The notes under the pieces: model-generated | Seen by the model: the letters and a program-made list of their open reading frames with translations, nothing else | Told to the model about the DNA's origin: nothing | Databases searched by the model: none | Part shown: in pieces, positions 7,325-14,213 of the stretch | Layout: each line of letters opens with the position of its first letter | Position numbering within the stretch: the first letter of the stretch is position 1 | Source of the DNA: Smittium culicis | Lineage: Eukaryota; Kickxellomycota; Harpellomycetes; Harpellales; Legeriomycetaceae | DNA: 14,213 nucleotides | Assembly (NCBI GenBank): GCA_001970855.1 | Contig: LSSN01001052.1 | Coordinates: 1-14,213, forward strand | Reading direction: 5' to 3' | Translations under genes and position numbers: made by a program

Positions 7325-9757
7325 AATTCAAAAATACTTTGCAGATTAAATATATAGGTTTATAATATTAAGCTTTTATTACTAAATATAATTATAAGTA
7401 AAAAATTCAATTATTTAATTGCACTCATAAATTAGGAAACAGTTTTCGGTTTCAAAATTTTAATTAAAGCTTATAAAAACTTTTTTTCTAAAACTCAATC
7501 GAAATCAATTGTTTATTCTGAGAAGAAAGAATCAAATAATAATTATACCTTTTTTTAATTAAATTATATTTTCTTGAAAAATGATTTGATATATATTTTA
7601 AATAGAAAATATTAATTGTGATAAATTAAATCCCCTGAAATACGCTTTTTGGAAATCTTTAAAAGCACTTTGACTTTATCTAATAAGATAAGCTAAAGAA
7701 TAGCAGCAAAATAACTTATTTGTTTATTTAGATTGATTAGTTGTTATATTCAGTAATTAATTCTTGCAAAAGTAATTTTATACTATTTTTTACATGTGGT
7801 ATTATTTTTTTATACAATTGGTTTATTTCTCATTTTTGTTTTCACTTGAATTTAATACTATTTTTAATTATGGTTTGATATTATTTTTTTAGCATATAAC
7901 AGATAATTACAAATAAGAAATCGATCTAGGATGAATAACACTTCTTACAAAATTAAAAGTCATGAAATTCCAAATACAAACTTTTTTACTACACTGAAAA
8001 TAATAAATAATATTTATAGACAAAATTTTTAAAATTTTATAGAAAATTTACTAGTTGAACAGTCTATAGAAATATTTATATTAAATTATTTGCTAAATCG
8101 AATACATTCCGTCTATTTTTTAATTCAGGCTGTTTATTGAAAAAAATATGGCATGATATGGTTGAAGGCTTTAGTAGAATATGTTTCAGCGCGAAAAAAA
8201 CTTATAATATATGATAATTGTATCTTATAATGTGAATCTAAATAGATTTTGATGCTGAAAAGGTATGTCAATATATCATCGCTTTTGAAATTGATTAGTT
8301 CTGTCACTTTTCTGACAGGTACAATTTAAAAAAGTCTTGTTGTATTCTCAGTGCCAGCTATATTAATAAATTAAGCTATATCATAGTTAGATTCTAATAA
8401 TTATTTCACTGTGATACTATAACATGAAAACATGCCCAGTTTTTTTTTTTATAAAAAATTATACTATAAAAGCTATAACTACAAATTCTAATTACATGTC
8501 TTTTTTTTTCTAGGTTTTCTGAATGAAATTTCTATTAAACAAATTGCTGGAATTTTTTACTATCTTGGGATTAATAATTTATTATCTTATGTAAAACCAC
8601 CTCCAACCACTTTAATATTTAGTTGTACTATAAATATCATAATAAAAATCCAAACCAAATTTATTAATTTTATAAATAACTATATACTGGAGAATAGTTT
8701 CGGATGCATCAGTATCTAACATTTTTTTACTACCTATGAAATCGATTTTATTTTCTATTATAAATTGAAATCATTAATTATAAAGTTCAGTTATTTATTA
8801 CAAATAGTTAAAATTAATTTATAAAGTATAGTGTAAAAATATGTCAGCGTTTTTTTAGTGAATCAATTATGTATTTAGGGAATTTAAAAAAACGGGTAAA
8901 TTTTTAATGTTTAATTTAGAATATGAGTCTGTTAAATAAAGTATTGAATAAAAATAACTCCCAATTGATTATTGTATAAATATTTAGTATTCGTTAGAAG
9001 GCTTAATCTATTTTTGAATCTAATTTATTACCAATGTATACACTTTTAAATCTATTAATTACAAACGTATATTATGTAATGTGCAGAGAATTAATTTCGA
9101 ATAATATTTCATCATTCATACTTGCTTCATTAAAATAAAGTATTTACGTAGGACCCATATCGGAGCCAAAACAAGACACCAATTTTTTTTCTCCACAAGA
9201 TAGATGAAAGAAAATAAACATATATATATTAAGAGGTTTCTCCATTGCACAAATAATTTCTGGTAAAATATAAAATTTCATACCTAGCATATATATCCTT
9301 TACAAAAGCCCTACATTTAACATTTACTATTTAAAAGGTATTGGTCTAAAAGCGGCTTGTCAAATATATCTATTATTTTTTTTTCTAAAATTTTTTATAC
9401 TTACATTAGATATATACAATATTATTTTTATATAGAATTTATTTATTTATTTCAAAAATTCATACTTTTTATTTTCTTCAAGAGACTATTTATTTCCATA
9501 AGTCATAATTTTTATTTGCTTATAAAGATTATTCCTAAACTTCATTAAACACATTACCCTTATTTTTTTCAACTCAATAAAAAATAGCTACTTTAATAAA
9601 AAAAATTTAATTAAGAAAAAGCTAAAAAAAACTGCATTACTCATTGCATTCACTTATCATATCACTTTATTTTAGAATCTGCATTTTTTTATTTGATTTT
9701 TATTATACCATACAAAAAGTAAATTCAATCAAGAAATATATATTTTTATTACTAATA
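7325..9757. other. Long AT-rich upstream region of the regulator gene
   Basis: About 2.4 kb with no convincing gene, RNA or MITE. It must include the promoter and 5' leader of the transcription factor gene. TATAAAG at 9521-9527 is a conceivable TATA element 237 bp before the ATG, but such strings are common at this base composition. A 63-codon frame at 9357-9548 is almost all phenylalanine, isoleucine, tyrosine and lysine and starts at a non-ATG codon, so it is not called. TTACTAATA just before the ATG resembles a branch-point sequence, so a 5' intron is not excluded. Confidence 0.5.
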
Positions 9758-12154
9758 ATGCATTTCAACAACTTTAGCGAAAATAGCAAAGAAGGCTCTG
9801 TAAAAAAAAAATCTTTCACAGCATTAAAGTACGGCAAGACTTTCCATTCTTGCGAGACTTGTAGGAAAAAAAGAATAAAATGCGATGGAGAGCGTCCCAA
9901 ATGTGGTATTTGTGCAAAATCCAATAGACTGTGCAATTACAAAGAAGCTCCAAAATTAAACGAAATCTGTCATGAGTCTGAGCAAATAGATAGAAGGCTT
10001 GAAAATATCAATAAAAACATTAACAAAATTCCAAAATCTGTTCAAAATTCTTATAAGCGCAAAACAAGCGATCAATTTTATCACACTCAAAGTATTATTC
10101 GCCCTGAAAACAGCGCCCAAATACCCAATAAACGAAAGTTCGGAAATGAAAACAAGAGTTGTGAAACTGAATGTAGATCTAAAACTAACGAGCAAAAAAT
10201 TTTGGAATTGATTTTCAATGAATCGTCATTAGAAATAGGAAATTTTGAAATCACTGACGACTATCCTGCGGATATATCTAACAAAATTTTGACCAAGTCT
10301 ACGCTTTCTATGATTTTGAGTAAGACTCAATTTTTCTGGAAATTAGAAAGAAAATTGATTCCAGATTATATGAAATACGCTCTTTTGTCATTTGGTATTA
10401 AATTTCTTGATAACCATGACTATTTCAAAAATCACTTATACATGTCTGGGTCTATTTATGCAAACAAAGCTGTAGATTTAATTATGTTAAGCCAGAGTGA
10501 AATATCTGTCGACAAAATTTTCTCACTCTGCATTTTATCATATCATTATACCGGTATCTCTAATAGCAGTAAAGCTAATTATTTGTTAGATTTAGCTTCT
10601 AGATATTGTTTAATTCTAAAAATAAACAAGATGGATAACACCAAACATGTAAAGATGAAGTCCAACTATCAAATTATTGAAGATGAGTATAGAAGAAGAG
10701 TTTTTTGGTTTGTTTATAGCACGAAAGTTCAATCATCGTGCATATATGGTTTCTCAAGCTTTTTTCAAAGAGAGGATATTTCAGTTATACTGCCATCAAA
10801 TGACGAATATTATACTAACCACTCTTCAAAATTGTATAACGTGTATGATATTCAGAATCAGCCTGCTATTTCTAAGGAAAGAAAGAGGACTGACGAAATG
10901 TGGATCATAACAAAAGCTTATATTGAGCTGGATCTAGTATCGAGCTACGCAAACAGGATCAAATTGTGTTTGATAAGAAAAAAAACTGACTACCAACTAA
11001 AATTTGAGTATTTAAATAAAAGACTAGATGAATATAAATATGTTTATGAATCACGCTACAGAGAATTTTTAAATGGTAAAAGTTTAATACACCCATCTGA
11101 AGTATTAAGCAAAGAAGATATGAGCGATAAATATTATGCATTTTTTTATTGCGGTTTGCTATATCGATTAGCTCGACTTACGCTCCATCAAACCCAAATA
11201 GTTATCCACAATCTTGAGCTTATTAATTTACTAAAAGCGAAAAATTCGAAACACGTTTGCATAGAGGTAGCATTACAGATTTCAGCATTAATAAAATGGG
11301 CAACTGAATATTTCAGCTACACTTTTTTCAGAAGCTTTATTTTTTATGCAACGTTACAAACGCTTTTAATACTTGTAAACGCTATAAAGATTTCTGATCA
11401 CCCTCAAAATCCAGAGATTAAATCATCATATTCTTTCTTGCTAAAAATTTTTGAAAAATATAGCTCTTTGTCAGCAGAGTCATTTGAATATAAAGACAGA
11501 GCAAGATACAATCACAGCATATATAATAAAACAGTTACCAGTAATAAGAAATACTTAGAATATTTTCCTGAGCTAGACATTAGTCAGATATCAAAATATG
11601 ATACTAGTATTTGGTTTTTAAGTATGAATACTTCATTCTTTACATATATGTGCTGTTCTGTTAGCATGGAATGTCCTGACTACAAGTATTCGTTTATTGA
11701 AAATTGGGAGAAGTCAGGATTAATACAATCAAGAAACGATAATATAACCGATCTTATTACCGAGCATAGCGTATTCAATGATCTTGAAAACTCTGAGTTT
11801 GATGATAATGAAAACTACTCTCAAAAATGTGGCTCTTCTATTTGTAGTGATTTTTTTGGAAGAGCGATAAGAAATGATGAAACGGATCATTTAAACACTT
11901 CTGAATGTGACGAATTAGGGTATGAATTATCAAATTTTAATAAATTCAATCCGTATTTTAGTTTTAATAACTTAACAAACGAACCTCTTTTATACAAAGA
12001 TATTAATTACTCCAGACTTAAAACCTTAAACGAACAATATTTAATTAATCAGGAATTGAATAGCTTTCAAGAAGAATTCATTGGGCTCAACTCTCAATAT
12101 ACTCAAATATCAAAAACATACGAGAATTTTAACACCTGCTGCTTGCACTTTTGA
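9758..12154 (+). CDS. Zn(II)2Cys6 (Gal4-type) fungal transcription factor, 798 residues
   Basis: A nuclear DNA-binding regulator. Residues 32-59 form a canonical binuclear zinc cluster, C-X2-C-X6-C-X6-C-X2-C-X6-C (Cys 32, 35, 42, 49, 52, 59; 9851-9934), with the basic run RKKRIKC that contacts DNA in this family. A linker leads to a short coiled coil with 4-3-4-3 hydrophobic spacing (Ile77, Leu81, Ile84, Ile88, Ile91), the usual dimerisation element. Basic KRK patches follow, possible nuclear signals. Residues about 200-350 match the fungal-specific middle homology region, including EDEYRRRVFWFVY (308-320) and DISVILPSND. The tail from about 648 is Asn/Ser-rich and acidic (ENSEFDDNEN from 677), a possible activation domain. 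The start is the first in-frame ATG (A at -3); the open frame extends upstream to 9644 only through non-ATG codons and hydrophobic filler. There is no intron in this frame. The target genes cannot be inferred, as no neighbour is present. Family is certain; specific function is unknown. Confidence 0.93.
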   Translation: MHFNNFSENSKEGSVKKKSFTALKYGKTFHSCETCRKKRIKCDGERPKCGICAKSNRLCNYKEAPKLNEICHESEQIDRRLENINKNINKIPKSVQNSYKRKTSDQFYHTQSIIRPENSAQIPNKRKFGNENKSCETECRSKTNEQKILELIFNESSLEIGNFEITDDYPADISNKILTKSTLSMILSKTQFFWKLERKLIPDYMKYALLSFGIKFLDNHDYFKNHLYMSGSIYANKAVDLIMLSQSEISVDKIFSLCILSYHYTGISNSSKANYLLDLASRYCLILKINKMDNTKHVKMKSNYQIIEDEYRRRVFWFVYSTKVQSSCIYGFSSFFQREDISVILPSNDEYYTNHSSKLYNVYDIQNQPAISKERKRTDEMWIITKAYIELDLVSSYANRIKLCLIRKKTDYQLKFEYLNKRLDEYKYVYESRYREFLNGKSLIHPSEVLSKEDMSDKYYAFFYCGLLYRLARLTLHQTQIVIHNLELINLLKAKNSKHVCIEVALQISALIKWATEYFSYTFFRSFIFYATLQTLLILVNAIKISDHPQNPEIKSSYSFLLKIFEKYSSLSAESFEYKDRARYNHSIYNKTVTSNKKYLEYFPELDISQISKYDTSIWFLSMNTSFFTYMCCSVSMECPDYKYSFIENWEKSGLIQSRNDNITDLITEHSVFNDLENSEFDDNENYSQKCGSSICSDFFGRAIRNDETDHLNTSECDELGYELSNFNKFNPYFSFNNLTNEPLLYKDINYSRLKTLNEQYLINQELNSFQEEFIGLNSQYTQISKTYENFNTCCLHF

Positions 12155-12802
12155 AATTTTCAAAATCAAATGAACTATAACATAGGCAATATTAATTAGC
12201 ATCATACTGCGTAAAAAGATATGACACTCAATAATCTGAATAATTTGCTGATTATTATTAGTTTTTTTTTAGTTCAAACTCTAATTTTTTTAGAATTATT
12301 TATATATCTTTTGGCATTGCATCTTTCATTAAATATACCACAAAATTCAATACCATATAAAAAATATTATTATTTCATATAAATTTAGTCAGTTGAAAAG
12401 GGCAAATAAGATGATATTCTATTAATCTTACAGCATCAAATAAGTATTATATTTTTATTTTAAGAGAAAATAAATCGTTGTGTAAATTTTTGATGATATA
12501 GCTATATGCTCTTTGAGTGTGGCTCTTAAATTCAGCAGAACTTTAGTATTAAAATTTCACTTAGCATCTATATATGTTTAATTTTTATAACCTAAAAATA
12601 AATACCATCGAATATAATATCATATTCAGTTAAATATTTTTTTCTGGTTAACATTATAAAATGAGAGTTGTAAGTGAAAAAAGCTCATTTTCACCCAAGA
12701 ACCACTATACTTAAGAATACACGAGAGTACCTTTTTGTTAAATTTTTTATTTGCTTGTTTTAATCCTCTCTAGGACAATAATTTTTTAAAATTTGGATTT
12801 AT
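12155..12802. other. 3' flank of the regulator gene
   Basis: AT-rich and without a gene. AATAAA at 12469-12474 is one possible polyadenylation signal, though such hexamers are frequent here. An 8-bp perfect inverted repeat AAAATGAG (12658-12665) / CTCATTTT (12684-12691) overlaps another, GTGAAAA / TTTTCAC. ATACACGAGAGTACCTTTTTG near 12717-12737 weakly resembles a family 2 end but lacks the GGG start. Confidence 0.4.
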
Positions 12803-12936
12803 ATATAGGATATTCTTAGTGGTAGCGGAGCACCTTTTTCTATGAATTACTATTTTTTATGTTTTATATATATTAAAAATAGCTTTATCAGGAACTTATT
12901 TTTGAATTTATTCTCAAGTATGATTTTAGAATAATA
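12803..12936 (+). mobile_element. Family 2 MITE fragment, left part only
   Basis: GGATATTCTT, then AGCGGAGCACCTTTTTC, closely follow the left end of the intact copy at 13206 (GGGATATTCTT, AGCGGAACTTTTT). Similarity continues into TATGAATTACTATTTTTTATG. No right terminal repeat is found before family 1 copy K begins at 12937, so the element is truncated. The end coordinate is approximate. Confidence 0.55.
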
Positions 12937-13146
12937 TTTACTCTTTCCTGGCTGGTAGACTGTTTTTGATCTACAAGATATAACCAAAACTATTCGATTA
13001 TTATACTTTAATTCTGAGGCCTTTAAAAGTATTGGCTTTTTGTTTTAGCAGCAAATTGTTTTAGCAGCAAATAGTTAATCTGCTTTTAAGTCATAAACGA
13101 GCCAATAATTACGCTTTTAATTGCTTGTTGGGCGGAAAAGGGTTAA
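12937..13146 (+). mobile_element. Family 1 MITE, copy K, with internal duplication
   Basis: A forward copy with left flank TTTA, left end CTCTTTCCTGG, hairpin arms GGTAGAC and GATCTAC, and the right end GGCGGAAAAGGG-TTAA at 13146. Its body is about 14 bp longer than usual because a 16-bp unit, TGTTTTAGCAGCAAAT, occurs twice in tandem (13041-13056 and 13057-13072). Otherwise the interior (ATAACC-type segment, TCATAAACGAGCCAATAATT) is typical. It is non-coding. Confidence 0.85.
13041..13072. repeat. Exact tandem duplication, 2 x 16 bp
   Basis: TGTTTTAGCAGCAAAT is present twice head to tail with no mismatch inside MITE copy K. The single unit corresponds to the AGCAGCAAATA block of other copies, so this is a slip or duplication in this copy. 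Perfect identity suggests it is fairly recent. Confidence 0.95.
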
Positions 13147-13205
13147 AGCTGATTAGAGGAGGAAATCAAAAGAAAAAAAAGCTTATCAAGAAATGATCTA
13201 CGTGT

Positions 13206-13403
13206 ATATGGGATATTCTTCGGAGAAGCGGAACTTTTTAGTTTATAAATTCTATTTGCTAGTATGAATTAGGGTAAACTATTGGTTGTATCAAGTAAAC
13301 CATTCGATGATGAACTCTAAATTGAATTAATATTAAAAGTAATGCTGCAAAGTAGGAAAAAATTATTGGCAAAAGTTCCGCTCCTCCAAATAATCACCCA
13401 TAT
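13206..13403 (+). mobile_element. Family 2 MITE, best copy, ATAT flanks
   Basis: The intact element runs from GGG at 13210 to CCC at 13399 (190 bp), with ATAT on both sides (13206-13209 and 13400-13403). The terminal inverted repeats match at 24 of 29 positions and share AGCGGAACTTTT. It appears to sit inside a reverse family 1 copy whose body resumes right after it (copy L). It is non-coding. Confidence 0.88.
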
Positions 13404-13547
13404 TTGTGGTCTATAAATAAATTTACTATTTGCTGATAGATTACAAAAAATTAATATTTTGATGTATACTGGAATTAAACTATATATATGTAATTCTTAG
13501 AAAGCTTTGATGAATCAGATATAGTCTACCACCTGGAAATGGGTTGA
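13404..13547 (-). mobile_element. Family 1 MITE, copy L (reverse), partial, interrupted by family 2
   Basis: Directly after the family 2 element comes GGTCTATAAATAAATTTAC, then CTATTTGCTG, matching the middle of reverse family 1 copies. It continues to TAGTCTACCACCTGGAAATGGG and a TTGA flank (13544-13547). The missing portion should lie before 13206; the 60 bp there (13147-13205) fit in length but only GATCTACGTGTAT shows resemblance, so the far end is unproven. Confidence 0.7.
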
Positions 13548-13596
13548 TTAGAGAGTAATTGTTGAATTTTTAATGGTCGACTTTTACTGATAGGAT

Positions 13597-13906
13597 TTAA
13601 CCCTTTTCTATTCATTAGACTATTTTTGACATATGGGAGATTCTTAACGAAGAGAGCACTTTTAGGCATAAAGAGTTACAGTGTAAAAGTATCAAATTAT
13701 AAATCTGGCCAATAATTAGCAGTTAATGCATGAATGATGATTAACCCTAATTATTGGACAATTAATATTCCTTCTATAATCTTACTTGCTAAAATAAAAT
13801 TCCCTGCAAAAACAATCACAAATGAAATTGGTTAATTTTTTTTTTTTATCAAATAGTTTTACAGTATTTCGTTCATGTAAAAAAAGAGCTGGTAAAATTG
13901 GGTTAA
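13597..13906 (+). mobile_element. Family 1 MITE, copy M, interrupted and internally deleted
   Basis: TTAA lies on both sides (13597-13600 and 13903-13906). The left end is CCCTTTTCTATTC, then TTAGACTATTTTTGAC; a family 3 element then starts at 13631. Family 1 resumes near 13848 with ATCAAATAGTTTTACAGTAT, which aligns to ACCAAATTTAGCTAACTGTA of copy A. It then jumps to AAAAAGAGCTGG and the GGG end at 13902, so roughly 100 bp of interior is deleted. Confidence 0.65.
13631..13848 (-). mobile_element. Family 3 MITE nested in family 1 copy M, decayed
   Basis: It begins ATAT-GGGAGATTCTTAACGAAG. Downstream, AAGAGTTACAGTGTAAAAG and CTGGCCAATAATTAGCAG match the reverse-orientation interior of the 4475 copy (AGAGTTTCAGTATATAAAA, CGGCCAATGAG). 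The far end is not recognisable, so the end coordinate rests on where family 1 resumes. Confidence 0.6.
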
Positions 13907-13925
13907 AGTGCAAAAAAGAATGTAG

Positions 13926-14035
13926 TAACATATCAGCAATAAATATATAGTGTACATAAAAAAGTTATAATGTATTACTATAACATATCAGATGAAAAGT
14001 ATATGTATATACTATAAAAAGTTAAAAAATTTGTA
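13926..14035. repeat. Imperfect direct repeat, two units of about 55 bp
   Basis: TAACATATCAG occurs at 13926-13936 and again at 13981-13991, exactly 55 bp apart. Both are followed by an ATATAG/ATATGTATATAC stretch and then AAAAAGTTA. The units diverge elsewhere. It may be a degenerate tandem or part of another element running out of the window. Confidence 0.55.
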
Positions 14036-14083
14036 AAAAAATCAAAAATTTTAAATCGCTTAAAATTAAGTTTGATGTTTTCA

Positions 14084-14097
14084 GAATTTCGAAATTC
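14084..14097. repeat. Perfect 14-bp palindrome GAATTTCGAAATTC
   Basis: The sequence is fully self-complementary and lies 45 bp before another sharp palindrome. It could be a protein-binding site or an element end; nothing distinguishes these. Confidence 0.6.
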
Positions 14098-14141
14098 GAG
14101 CTAGAAAGTTAAAAAAAAGTCAAAAAGCAAAAATCAGCTTA

Positions 14142-14156
14142 CAGCGTACTACGCTG
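14142..14156. repeat. Palindrome CAGCGTA-C-TACGCTG
   Basis: Seven-base perfect arms around one base, GC-rich against a flank of almost pure A and T. It is preceded by TTA. Such sharp terminal palindromes occur at the ends of some DNA transposons, so this may be the end of a further element whose body lies at 13907-14141 or beyond the window. That reading is inference. Confidence 0.6.
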
Positions 14157-14213
14157 GTGATATATTTTTTTTTGCAAAAAAAAACGTAAAAAACAAAAAA
14201 ATAGTATTGTACA

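Noticed and set aside
9357..9548. 63-codon plus-strand frame
   Set aside because: It consists almost wholly of Phe, Ile, Tyr, Lys and Ser from A/T runs, with a non-ATG start and no domain.
9644..9757. A 38-codon upstream extension of the transcription factor frame
   Set aside because: It opens at TTG, not ATG, and encodes hydrophobic, low-complexity residues typical of translated AT-rich leader. The first ATG at 9758 has an A at -3 and gives a normal N-terminus for the family.
10677..11141. Overlapping frames inside the transcription factor gene on both strands
   Set aside because: They are shadows of the 798-residue coding frame with no independent support.
12710..12740. A second family 2 left end upstream of the 12803 fragment
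   Set aside because: Only ATAC..CGAGAG..CCTTTTTG matches loosely; the GGG start is missing and the match is within what AT-rich DNA gives by chance.
573..13906. CRISPR-like or satellite array of regularly spaced repeats
   Set aside because: The copies are unevenly spaced, in both orientations, have terminal inverted repeats and target duplications, and are nested, all of which fit transposons.
1..14213. Repeat-induced point mutation as cause of the low G+C
   Set aside because: The whole window, including the apparently functional gene, is AT-rich. A C-to-T signature cannot be measured without counting dinucleotides across an alignment.

Overview
The window is eukaryotic and very AT-rich (roughly a quarter G+C by eye). 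It holds one convincing protein gene, an intronless 798-residue Zn(II)2Cys6 transcription factor on the + strand (9758-12154). This fold is essentially fungal, so the DNA is most likely from a fungus with a low-GC nuclear genome. An early-diverging lineage is possible, but nothing here fixes the taxon. No tRNA, rRNA, CRISPR array, operon or bacterial feature was seen.

Most of the rest is a graveyard of short non-coding transposons (MITEs), and I can separate three families. Family 1 has 13 recognisable copies of about 195 bp. Each opens with CCCTTTC-like and closes with GAAAGGG-like ends, and the best copies are flanked by TTAA on both sides. That architecture fits a piggyBac-type non-autonomous element. 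Most copies carry a hairpin just inside the left end (GTAGAC/GTCTAC). Family 2 is about 190 bp, with terminal inverted repeats that start GGG, run through a GCGGAAC core, and are flanked by AAAT or ATAT. Family 3 is about 250 bp, with repeats that start GGGnGATTCT and contain GAAGAG, also flanked by AAAT or ATAT. Families 2 and 3 share outer bases and flanking-repeat type, so they may have been moved by the same kind of transposase. No transposase gene is present.

Layout: 1-560 is mostly unassigned, with a decayed family 2 copy at the start. 573-5739 is a dense cluster of families 1, 2 and 3, with nested and mirror-image insertions. 5740-9757 is unique AT-rich DNA with no convincing gene, apart from a weak minus-strand reading frame at 6941-7324. 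9758-12154 is the transcription factor. 12155-12802 is its unique 3' flank. 12803-13906 is a second MITE cluster with nested copies. 13907-14213 holds a two-copy direct repeat and two sharp palindromes.

The history can be partly read from the nesting. Family 1 copies were already present when family 3 jumped into them, twice at the same internal ATAT site. One family 3 copy was later hit by family 2. The MITE clusters lie on both sides of the regulator but stay about 4 kb from its start and 650 bp from its stop. The genes are otherwise unconnected: this is a single regulator in a repeat-rich intergenic landscape.
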